Positions 32,400 to 43,180 of a stretch of 64,000 bases of DNA are shown here, one piece after another. Origin of the DNA: Warburgia ugandensis. Lineage: Eukaryota; Streptophyta; Magnoliopsida; Canellales; Canellaceae. The notes under the pieces were generated by a model. That model was not told where the DNA came from, did no database searches, and saw nothing but the letters and a program-made list of their open reading frames with translations. The translations under genes and the position numbers were made by a program. The stretch spans positions 27,061,618 through 27,125,617 of the forward strand of contig CP141128.1 of assembly GCA_035236585.1 (NCBI GenBank), written 5' to 3'. Numbering within the stretch: the first letter of the stretch is position 1; each line of letters starts with the position of its first letter.

Positions 32400-35332
32400 A
32401 TATATCATCATCATCAAGACCTTATCCCACTTAGGGGTCGGCCATATAAATCTTATTTCTCCATTCTTCTCTATTAAGTACCATGGCTTCATTTAGTCCC
32501 AAAGTTTTTAAATCTTTTCTCACCACTTCTATCCACATTCTTTTGGGCCTTCCCCTTGCCTTTTTAGAACCTTCTACTTGCATTGCCTCACTCCTTCTAA
32601 CCGGTGCCATTTTCAGTCTCCTTTGGACATGTCCAAACCATCCAAGTCCAATCTACCTCATCTTGTTACCTATTGGTGCTACCCCTAAGTTTCCTCTAAT
32701 TTTTTCATTCCTAATTATATCCTTGCTTGTCTTGCCACTCATCCATCTCAACATCCTCATTTTCGCGACTCTCATCCTATAAACATAATGTTCCTTAACA
32801 GCCAAACACTGATCCATAGAGCATGGCCAACCTTATGGCCATCCTATAGAAATTTTCTTTTAGTTTGAGTGAAACATGCCTATCACACAAAACTCCAGAT
32901 ACATATCACCATTTTGTTCCAACCTACTTGGATTCTCTAGGTAACCTCCCTCTCAATCTCTCCACTCTCATGAATAATTGATCTTAAGTATCAAAAGTAG
33001 TCTTTTATGAGGACTTCTTAGTTATCAATCTTAACTAGTGTTCCACTCCTACTTCTCTCCTTGCTAAAATTGCATTTCATATATTCTGTCTTAGTTCAAC
33101 TGATTTTAAATCTTTTAGATTCTAATGCTTCTCTCCATAACTCTAGCTTTGTGTTTATGCCCTCCCTTGTCTCATCAAGTAAGATTATATTATCTACAAA
33201 TAGCATGCACAATCGGATCTCCTCGTGCAGATGTTTTGTTAACTCATCTATGACCAACGTGAAGAAGTATGGGCTCAATGTTGATCCTTGGAGAAATCCT
33301 ATAGTGATAGGAAAATCATTAGTCTCACCACTAGTGGTCTTAACATTTGTTACCATTTCCTCATATATATCTTTAATTATGTATATATATCACCACAAAA
33401 CCCTTCTCGCTCTACACCCTCCATATTAACTCTCTAGGGACTTTACCATAAGCTTTTTCTAAGTCGATAAAGATCATGTGGAGGTCTTTTCTCCTTTCCT
33501 TATATTTGTCTATTAATTGTCTTAGTAAGAAAATAGCTTCATGGTAGACCTCCTAAGCATGAAATGAAATTGATTCTCTGATGCACTTGTTTCACACCAT
33601 AGCTTCTTCTTAATCACTCTTTCAAAAAGTTTCATAGTGTGGCTCATAAGTTTATTCCCCAGATAATTAGTGTACCTTTGTATGTCTCCTTTATTCTTAT
33701 GAATTGGTACAATAAAGCTTTTCCTCCATTCATCTGGCATTGTCTTTGATTTTATAATCTTGTTAAACTACTTAGTCAACCAAACTACTCCAGTATCTCC
33801 CATATGCTTCCAAACCTATATTGGTATACCATCAGGCCCCATGGTCTTTCTTGATTTCATCCTTTTCAAGGCCTCTTTCACTTGAGGTATTCTAATACTA
33901 TGTTCATATCTATAATGTCCATTGTTATTTAGGTTTACAATATTTTCAATCCCTATATTCTCAGAGCCATTTGTCATTTAACAATTTTTGGAAGTTTCCC
34001 ACCTTTGTTTGATCTTGTCATCTTTGACTAGTACTCTTTGAGCATCACTTCTAATGCACCTAACATGATCTAAGTCTTTACCCTTCTGTTCTCTTATTTT
34101 GCAAGTTTAAACACATTTTTCTCACCTTCTCTTAATCCTAGTCTACTATAGAGGTCATCATATGCCTTAAGTTTAGCCGCACTTACTATTCTCTTAGCAA
34201 CCTTTTTAACATTCTTATACTATTCATAATTTTCATTATTTCTAGTCTTCTGCCATGCTTTAAAACACACTTATTTTTCTTTAATATATTATTGCACTAT
34301 TTTACTCCACCACCATGTTTCCTTTACTAATTGCCTTTTACCTTAGGATACTTTTAAGACATTTTTTGCCACTTTCTTAATGGACTCAGCAATATTAGTC
34401 CACATGGTGTTTACTTCTTTTTCGTAGTTCCAGTTTCCTTCTACTATCAACTTATTTGTGAATGATGTTATTTTGTCTCCTTTTAAGTTCTACCACTTAG
34501 TTTTTGGATACCTATTAAGTTCATTTCCTTTCTTCCGTCTTCTAATATAGATATCCATAACCATTAACCTATGTTGTGAGGTTAAACTCTCACTAGGTAT
34601 CACCTTACATATTGATCTTTTAGTATTCCCAAGTAGAAAAAAGTCTATTTGGCTTTTAGGAAGTCCACTTTTAAAGGTTATTGAGTGTTCATCCCTCTTA
34701 TTAAAGAATGTATTTGCAATGTCCAGGTTATATGATAAAGCAAAATCAAGTATAGTTTCCCACATATCACTTTGTCCTCTTATATCATACCTTCCATGTA
34801 TCCTATCATATCCATTTTTTTCTTTCCCTACATGGCCATTTAAATCTGCTCCTACAAATATTCCCTCAATGTTGGGAATTTCTTGCATGTCTCTCTCCAT
34901 ATCTTCCCAAAATTGTTTATTGATTATATCTTCTAACCCTACTTATGGTGCATGTGCGCTTATAACATTTATGATTTTCTCTGCTAGAATAAGTTTTATT
35001 ATTATAATTCTATTACTAATTCTTTTAACGTCCACAACTTTATCCTTTAATCCTTTATCCACTATTAGTCCTATGCCATTTTTGTTATTATCCTTTCCTA
35101 TGTAGCAGAGTTTATACCCATCAATTTCTCTAGTTTTAGCCGCTTTCCACTTGGTTTCTTGGATACAAGTGATGTTGACTCTCCCATGTTTCATTGTATC
35201 TACTAACTCTAAACTCTTACATGTCAATGTCCCTATATTCTGTTTAGCGATATGAATCTTATGCTCTTGAGATATCCTATTTACCCTATATTCCATGTCC
35301 CTATATATATATATATACTTATGAAGGTACAC
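32400..35332 (-). mobile_element. RTE-type LINE, copy C (near full length)
   Basis: Minus-strand LINE of about 2.9 kb inserted in the gypsy D LTR. Its 3' end reads GGGATAAGGTCTTGATGATG on the minus strand, the same as copies A and B. Its 5' end reaches the start of the endonuclease (NIGTLTCKSLELVDTM), so it is the most complete of the three. An (AT)n run at 35302-35320 adjoins the 5' end; a target duplication could not be settled. Confidence 0.88.
32483..35332 (-). pseudogene. LINE copy C endonuclease-RT relic
   Basis: AP-type endonuclease is open in two long pieces. 35332-34943 has NIGTLTCKSLE, CIQETKWKAAK (the catalytic Glu motif) and NVISAHAP. 34900-34490 has GADLNGHVGKE (catalytic Asp and Asn), PKSQIDF and the SQHRLMVMDI histidine motif. 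Reverse transcriptase pieces follow: 33740-33522 (MPDEWRKSFIVPIHKNKGD) and 33356-33096 ([20 protein letters not shown]). The catalytic site reads LFVDN rather than FADD, and a frameshift separates it from the DLEKAYD region near 33470. The C-terminus near 32780-32480 is decayed. Nicking and reverse transcription capability are lost through stops between pieces. Confidence 0.87.
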
Positions 35333-36353
35333 TAGTTATATTTAACTTTTCATGATTTAAATACTTTTCATTTATTGATTTTGATGATGATTCGTTATTT
35401 AGCTTGGATGAGTATACTTTTGAGATGATGCATGACATTAGCTGTGGTGACTATTTATATTTTGTAAAATACCTTGTAAAGGTTGTTATTATTGCCCCTA
35501 AAACTACTCGCATGAATGTTGAAATTGATAAATTGAGTTGGTTTGACATGACATTGATTTGTAAAGTATAATTGAGATTTTAGAGTTTTATTATACTGCT
35601 CATTATGCATCATACTAAAGAGACTACATAAAATGTGATTATAAATTTCTTTTGGATTTAAAAATGGATAAACTTTCATATTGTGATAATGAAACTATCT
35701 ACACAAGCACAAGCTTGTTGTGACATTGTAAGTTATTTACAATGTCTCAAGTTTGAAAAAATAAAATAGAGGAGCAAAAGATTGTGCTAGAGACCTCAAG
35801 AGAAGGACATAAAAAGGTATATCAAATTAGTGTACAATATATTTTATAATTTTGTGAACTAATGTAATACTTTAATTTATTAAAACTTAGGTTTTATGGA
35901 CATGTGGATATGTAAATTGGAAATTATGATTGTGTGGCTGTGACTAGATTGATCTTTGTCATGAACTGTTCTTTTTGTTTTAGTTAAAAATTAATTTTAA
36001 AACTATACATATTTAAATTATGTGTGCATCTGATGGGATGGAGACAAAGTCTCCCTTATGATTTGGTTTTGTTATATTCTATTTATCAAGGACTTTGTAT
36101 TGCATGTGTAAAATGTGTAAGTCTAAAAAATGGAGGAGACTTTACAGATTTTTGGTAGAAATATAGTGCTTATTTCTTTAAAAATCCTTAATTTTTATAA
36201 AGTAAAAATGACACTCAGGATTTTTAAAAGTTTTCTCATGAAAAAAAGGGTTTTTCATTATTTGTTTTTTTGAATAGTTTTTCAAACTTGAAGCCTCACA
36301 TTTGTAAAAGATTTTTGTGAGAGAAGTGTTATAAAAACCCAGGTAATCATAGT

Positions 36354-36365
36354 TGATATCAGAGC
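36354..36365 (+). promoter_or_regulatory. Gypsy D primer-binding site
   Basis: TGATATCAGAGC, one change from TGGTATCAGAGC (initiator Met tRNA complement), four bases after the LTR end. Supports the plus orientation and the LTR boundary. Confidence 0.75.
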
Positions 36366-39240
36366 TTAGTAAATCCATTCACAGTAGGCCCAACATGTCT
36401 AAAAGTCATATATAGTAAAACAAGTAAGAATGAGTTGTCTAGATATGAGTTATATGAATAACTCGTATAAGCAATATTGATGATTGTAAAACAAACACCA
36501 CCTATTAAGGTTGGCAGAATTTAAGAAAACAAGGAGACTTTTTTATCCTTGTATGAGCACGAGAAGGTGTACCTTCATGGAAAGTGTATGATTCTTAGAG
36601 TAAATAAGTTAGGACATTTAAGAACAATGACTCCGTGAGAAGTCAAAAGTAGAGAAGAAAATAAAGAAACATTTAGTCCTTGTATGAGTAAGGGAAAAAA
36701 TGATCCCATGAATAAATATGATTTTTAGGATAAAGAGGTGTCATTTGATAGTAATGATGTCTCTGGTAGATGAAACTGACATATGATAGATCTATTAAAA
36801 TGGTAAATTTGAGGAATTTAGATCAAAATTGGACGAAATATATGAAACTTTGAAAGATATAGTTGCAATTCTACAACAATAGTATGAGAATAATGGGAAA
36901 GGATCTGAACATGAACATAATAAATGAACCCTTATGTAGATAAGATAATTATGACATGAGTATGAACATGTTGGTGTATTCTATTGCAAATTTATGAAAG
37001 TATTGATACCATAAGGTTATAATGTTACTCTAGATGAGAATGTTCAAATATGATGATAATTTGATCATAAATTTTAGGCATGTTTATGAATGAATTCTTA
37101 TAGAAGAGAACTATTTGATGGACTTAGAATCCATGGAACTTGATATATTGTCATGAGACATTATGTTCATAAAAAAAAAACCTAGTATATGCTCGATATA
37201 ATTGAGAGAAGATGTTACTTAGTTCTTTTGGGAATTCTAGTTCTAATTTGAGTGTGAATATTGTTTGAGGAAATAACAACTATTTTATAAAATAATTCAA
37301 AAATAACAATGAGGATAAATAGATAGATAGATAGATAACTAAAGCATGAAATACAATCAATAAATTCAAATGACATTGAAAAGATTTGTGAAGATGTTGT
37401 ATCAGAGAATTTCAACATTTCTTTATGTGGAAGTATTTGATTTATGGACCAAAAGTGTGGATGTAGGGACTATTATGTACAATGAATTATGTTGATAGAT
37501 TAATCAAAGATTATAAAGAAAAATGATTTTATAAGAAGGATTTAATGCTATCTACAATGATCAAGAAGAGGATAATTTTGAAATATTAATCTTATATGAA
37601 GTGAGTTGTTTAGAATTTGAAACATACATTAGTAATGTCAAAATGACTTCTAGTGAATGTGATCACAGGATAAATCATGAGTGAAATAAAACTTGATGAG
37701 GAGGATGATGATGTGCAAATATATAGGTTCAATTACCGCTGATGTAAAAGTGTTGGAAGTATTACATATGCAAACTGATCTCTAAGTTGAGTGAATAGAG
37801 TTTTGTTAATGTGATCAACTATAGTGGCTCAAGCAGTAGAGGTAACATCTATTCTTGAATAAGATCTTCTCCTAAGTTGGGTTGAATGAAAGGATAGTAA
37901 GCGTAGCAGTACCGTTGAACAATCTAGTGAGGGCAAGAGATGCTTCTCTTTGACATGGTCATAGAAAATCGATAGTCAATAAGAGTCTACTAGATATGGT
38001 AGATATTCTAAGCAAAGGCAGTGCCTAAGGTGTAGGAGGGCTTATTTTGGTTAGCCATGTTCTCAATTAGGACAACTAGTATCAATAGCAACAACAACAA
38101 TTACAGCCCTCTCGATGTTATGGATATTGAGTGTTTGGACTTTCCGTCAGAGATTATCATAAAAGATGAGTCAAACAAACATACAGTGGATGTCAAACAA
38201 TTGTGGTTCCACATAATTAGGGGTGAGTCTTTGCCATTACTTCGTGGTAGGAGCAAACTTCAAATATGATTGTAGAAGTATACTTAAAGTTGTAGATATT
38301 CATGTCAGAGTTTTGTTGGACCATGTTCCACACACTCATTCATGTTCATTATTCTTGCATCTTGTGTGGACTTGCTACACATACCTTGAGTTTTGAGTTA
38401 GATGTGATGACACTAGTAGGAAAACTGATTTTGACTGGAGAGATTCTTTTGGGTATGTAGTTTGATCATGGGTGAAAGGATGAATGCTGACCTTATCCTC
38501 CTTGATATAGATAATTTTGAATCTTGAAGATAAACTGATTAATAGCACAATGGCTACAGTGGATTGTCACAGGTAGATTATGTTTGGTGTCTCACAATAA
38601 CCAATGATCTTATTCAAAGTAGGAAGAGTTATCATAGGAGATTATGTTATTTCTACCATAAAGACAATACAACACTTCTCTGAGTAATGTCAAGTGTTCC
38701 TAGTAAGTGAAATTATGGTAGAGGCTGAGAAGCTACATATTGAGAAAGTAAATGTGGTTTGAGAGTTTTAAGAAATTCCCCAAAGGGGTTTCCTGAATTA
38801 CTGCTGCAAAGAGAGACTTATGGTATGCTTGAGCATGTGCTGGGCATAGTATTATATTTAAGATGCTGATCCTCTTGATGAAGAAGGACTGTTTGATGCA
38901 ACTATTATTGTGTCATGGTTTTTGAGAATTGCATTACCCATGATTTCGTTGATGAGGAGACATCGAAGAGTAATGCTTGCATGGTGAGCCTTTAAGAGCT
39001 AAAGAGGAGATTCACCTCTACACTCGTTTCGATACTATCACGGGTAGTGGCAAATATATGGGTTATCATGATGCCTCTAACAAGGGGTTTGGAGAGTTTT
39101 CGATGTAGCATGGATAGCATTGGCATGGATTGTTGTAATTATCCTTACTTGTATCATACATATGCTATACATGGGATTGATTTATTACTAGATTTGATGT
39201 ATAATAGTGACTTGTATTTTATTATGAGACTATCTTGTTA
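36366..39240 (+). pseudogene. Gypsy D gag-protease-RNase H relic
   Basis: Heavily decayed. A gag nucleocapsid trace lies near 38015-38060 (cysteine-rich RCRRAYFG with a stop where the knuckle continues). Protease traces at 38290-38590: VDIHVRVLLDH-PHTHS (usual VLFDPGATHSF), GERMNADLILLDID and TMATVDCHR (usual LGMDWL...ATVDCH). An RNase H trace at about 39045-39100 reads KYMGYHDASNKGFGEF (usual VVYCDASRKGLGCVL). Reverse transcriptase is absent, implying an internal deletion between about 38800 and 39040. The 36400-37990 part is AT-rich without clear frames. Confidence 0.6.
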
Positions 39241-40719
39241 CATGTAATAAAAGTTTGATTCATGATTTACACCCATGGGTAGTTAATGAGGGTGGCCTAA
39301 GAGGGCGACTGATGAAGGTACCTGATGAGGGTGGTTGCATGAGGCATTGGTGGGTTCCCAGGTGCAAGCTTCTAGGTGCTCACTGTATGGTCGTGGTTTG
39401 GACTGAGATGACGTGTAAATTTTTTTACACACATGATTTGATTCAGTCTATAAGTATAAAATCATCATTCCATGCACCTTTAATCATACAAAATCCTTTT
39501 CTTTTATGAACACATAGTACTTCAAGATCATTCATAGCATTTAGTCATTTGAAATCATTGATAATACATGATCATTCTAGATCATTCACCAATAATTTTC
39601 TTTGAAACCATCAATCTTCAATAAATCCATAAAGTTACAATTGATCAATAAAACCATTAGCCAAATATAACTAGTCGATAGAACAACTTTAATAAGAAGT
39701 TCAATCAATTGATAAAACATCTTTAGTGTCATATCACACTATAAATTAATGGATCAACCTAGCAGTTGAGTACATGAAAGCACAATTTATTGTTGAATGG
39801 CTTAACTTTCCTACCATTAGTTCAAATCTGACTCTCGAGAATGATCGACATGTCAGACAATGTCAATTTTCTTTCATTCTAGACAAACTATGCACATAAA
39901 GCAACCACGATCACTAATATGTCGGTCTGGATACCACACAATTCATTTTCTCCAGCCCTCATGGTGGTTACTGGATTGATTGAGAAGTAGTTCGTGATAT
40001 ATTTTCTTGTCATTCATGCCCTGTACTAGAGTTGGTATCAAAATCAAAGGCAAGGGCCTATTTGCACTTGTTTGCGTTAGTGTCACATATAGTCTTACAT
40101 TTGCCTTGTCAATTATTTTTGAGATAACATCACTCAAGGGATACAACTACATGCTTTGGTGCCTTTCAAATCATACATGAAACCATTTAAATGCATTTGT
40201 CTATAAAGTGAAAGCATTCATTCACTTATGCTATTTAAGAACATGTCATGCCCTTTTTATCCTTTGCAAATATTTTATCTATGGATGAAAACTTCTTATA
40301 TGTAACCTATTACAAAAACTTGTTGCACATTCATTTAAAAAATATAAGAAACTTTCCAAGTTCATGTTTATGACTAACTATGAAGCATGGCTTTTAAGAG
40401 CTTTTAAACATGTAGTTTTCCATCATTAGATAATGCACTAGGTTACCATGGAGTATGCCTAATTGATCATTTCAAAAGTACCAGTACTTCACCATTCCAT
40501 ACATAACTTGAAATTAAAAAAATAAATAGCTCTCTATTAAGAAACATATGAACTTTCATAGTGCTTTCAACCATCAAAATAAGTTACCAAGATCAGTAAT
40601 CACATACAAGGATCTTCAATAAGCTATGAAGGTACAAGTGATTAAATACATTTAGTATCACAACAATTCATAATAGAATCAATAGTTACATCTTAGTGAA
40701 CACAATTGAGCCTTTGGGT
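39241..40719. other. Unclassified AT-rich stretch
   Basis: Lies between the gypsy D remnant and the first recognisable Athila-like gag. No convincing coding or paired termini. TTGGTATCAAAATC at 40033-40046 weakly resembles a primer-binding site. It may be the 5' part (LTR, leader, gag start) of the Athila-like element. Confidence 0.4.
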
Positions 40720-42044
40720 GGTGGAATGGGCAAGCTTGAAACTATATTCAAAACTTTCTTGGATGCTAATATATCATGCAAACCTCCATAGGGGGTACTT
40801 GCTATATGTTCAAGCCCAACTCATTTAAGTTTATCTTTTCTATCCAATAGAGTGCTTAAGGATTATCTTTCAGAACAAGCTAATGCTCTTAGTACATATT
40901 GCAACCCTAGCAACAACAATCCATACTTTGAGACCTATAATCTAGGATGGGCTGAGCATCCCAATTTGTCATGGTCTAAGAATAATTACTAGGGAAGTAC
41001 ATTTGTAAACCCCCTATTCAAAATTTTTCAAGGATTTTAGCTTTATAACAACCACCAGGTTTTGAACTTCTCCAACAAGCACAAAATCCATCCATTAAGG
41101 ATAATCTACAATATATCATGAAGAAATTGGATGAAAATAGCAAAGCCTTACATCAAATCTAGAATAAGAGTTGACAAAATATTGCCAAGTTAGAGAGGCA
41201 AATGGGACAATTGTCTATTTCTTTAAGTGAAGGGGAAAAAGGAAAGTCAGCAAATCCCAAAACCTAAGGACCAATTAGAAATAAGGGCTAGTTCATATAA
41301 CCAAAGATCCCATGAGTAAGCAAAGTCTATCACAACCCTTAGAAGTGGCCGTCAAGTTGATAATAAAGTAGGGCATATTGAGGACAGTATAGAGGAGAAT
41401 GAGCCAACTAAAACATAGGAAAAGAAGAAAAGACAAAAATCTCCAACTCCATTTGAGCCTATAGTGGAGGCACCTTATGTACCTAAGCCCCATTCCCTCA
41501 ATTACTCAACAAGGCTAAGAAAGGAATAAATTTCAATGAGATAATGGAAGTATTTAAACATGAAAAAATTAATATCCCATTACTCAATGCTATGAAGGAT
41601 ATTCTTACTTATGCCAAGTTTCTTAAAGAGTTCTATACAACAAACTGAAAGCTCAATGTGCAAAAGAAAGCCTTTCTCGTTGAGCAGGTAACCTCTTTAA
41701 TACAACACTAGACCCCTCCTAAGTTTATAGACCCAGAGTGTCCTACCATTTCTTATGCTGTTGAAAACCATGTCATTGATAGAGAACTATTTGATTTAGG
41801 GGCTAGTGTAAATTTGTTGCCTTATTCTGTCTATGAGCAACTAGGGCTCGGTGACCTTAACCCAACTAATACTACTTTCCAATTAGCAGATAGATCAGTT
41901 AAGATTCCATGCGGTATGCTTGAAGATGTTTTAATACAGTTGGACCAATTTTATTTTTCTATAGATTTTATTGTCTTTGATACACAACCTGTATCATACC
42001 TCGGTAGTCTGATTCCAATGATTCTTGGATGTCTTTTTTGGTGA
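40720..42044 (+). pseudogene. Athila-like gag and protease relic
   Basis: The gag C-terminal region includes LSEQANALSTYCNPSNNNPY, the YNLGWAEHPNLSW motif (40920-40980) and a coiled-coil-like KLERQMGQLS segment (41185-41220), all typical of Athila/Tat gag. The protease is in the longest open frame: from about 41740, ISYAVENHVIDRELFDLGAS, then VNLLPYSVYEQLGLG and PVSYLGSLIPMILG. The catalytic triad is in the DLGAS form usual in this lineage. Stops occur in the linker, for example near 41275 and 41650. Confidence 0.82.
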
Positions 42045-42479
42045 TGTCTAATGCCAAATGGTGTCATGAAATTATCCTTAGGCAATATAAAAGTTAAGCT
42101 CAATGTTTCAAATGTCGACCATCAACATCTAGACCTAGATGATTTTTGTGTAGTAAATTTAACTAAAGGTCTACTTCCAGATGCTAATACACCTTCATCT
42201 ATCTGCATCCAATTAAGGCTTGTCTAGCACATTTTAACCATGATTTTGATATAGAAAAATCCATTGAAGAGGTAAATAATCTTTTGGATGCTGCACCCAT
42301 ATTGGATATCTCTAAATGGAGCCCTCATGTGAAACCATTTCCTCCATCAAAATTTGTACCTGTTCCATCTATAGAAAAACCACTCAACTTGGTCTTTAAA
42401 CCTTGACTTGAAAATATAAAGTACTCCTACTTACGACTTAATGAATTCTTTCTTGTCATCATAGCCTCAGATCTAGATA

Positions 42480-43180
42480 AGGAATAGGAGGGTAAATTTC
42501 TTGATATTCTTAGAGAACATAAGACAACTCTAGGGTTAGTTGATATTAAGGGAATTAGTCCTGCTGTGTGCATGCATAGAATACACCAAGAAGAAAATTC
42601 CAAACCATTTAGGGAAACATAGAGGATACTTAACCATAATATGAAGGAAGTAGTGAGAGATGAAGTACTTAAGCTCTTAGATGTCCAGAGTGGGTCAGCC
42701 TAGTTTAGGTTGTTCCCAAAAATGTTTAGAGTCATGGTAATTAGAAATGAGGAGAATGAGTTAATCTCCACTCACATGAGCACTAGGTGGAGAGTTTGTG
42801 TAGATTACTATAAATTGAACTTGGGCATGAGGAAATACCATTTCCTCTTTCATTCATAGACCAAATGCTAGAAAGGTTAGTCAGACATAAGTACTACTAC
42901 TTTCCTAATGGTTATTTTGGCTATAACCAAATTCCCATAGTACCTAAGGACCAGGAGAATACTACCTTCACTTCCCTTTTGGAACCTTTGCCTACTATCG
43001 TATGCCTTTTGGACTTTGTAATGCCCCAATTACTTTTCAAAGGTGTATGCTGAACATATTTTTAGATATGGTAGAGAGATTCCTAGAGGTGTTAATGGAT
43101 GATTTCTTAGTGTTTGGTTCTCTTTTGATGAATGCTTGTACCATTTAAAACTTGTCCTTACTAGATGTTAAGAAAAGAAT
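42480..43180 (+). pseudogene. Athila-like reverse transcriptase, first part
   Basis: Fragments of RT across shifting frames: GLVDIKGISPAVCMHRI (42530-42590) corresponds to IADIKGISPSFCMHKI; WRVCVDYYKLN (42790-42825) to WRVCIDYRKLN; then PYRMPFGLCNAP-like pieces (42990-43030) and the active site LMDDFLVFGS (43090-43120). The last residues before the LARD insertion are LVLTRC-KKN, and reading resumes at 55101 with KNLVLHWKKCHF. Multiple frameshifts exist. Confidence 0.82.
43176..43180. repeat. 5-bp target-site duplication, left of LARD
   Basis: AGAAT, exactly repeated at 55101-55105. Confidence 0.9.

Larger units (their letters stand above)
29548..36349 (+). repeat. Gypsy D 5' LTR, about 3.9 kb plus LINE insertion
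   Basis: TG...CA bounded, with a primer-binding site four bases downstream, which fixes the right edge. After subtracting the LINE (32400-35332) about 3.87 kb remain. The interior is AT-rich, with a purine-rich patch (30060-30160, GAAGAAG-like) and no coding motifs. The start is inferred from TGTAACATCCC resembling the start of the other long LTRs here (TGTAATACCCGAGC, TGTAATAACCCC on their own strand). Confidence 0.68.
29548..39240 (+). mobile_element. Ty3/gypsy element D with long 5' LTR
   Basis: The 5' LTR starts TGTAACATCCCTAG at 29548 and ends ACCCAGGTAATCA at 36349, with a LINE inside. A primer-binding site follows, then a decayed gag, protease and RNase H remnant. The 3' LTR was not found. 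Reverse transcriptase and integrase are missing, so the right part has been deleted. The right limit (39240) is where recognisable homology ends. Confidence 0.72.

Noticed and set aside
37317-37336. GATA-type simple repeat (ATAGATAGATAGATAG)
   Set aside because: Short microsatellite of four to five units in decayed retroelement DNA; nothing further supports a function.
40033-40050. TTGGTATCAAAATCAAAGG as a primer-binding site
   Set aside because: The last third of the site does not match and no LTR end is recognisable before it; kept only as a hint.
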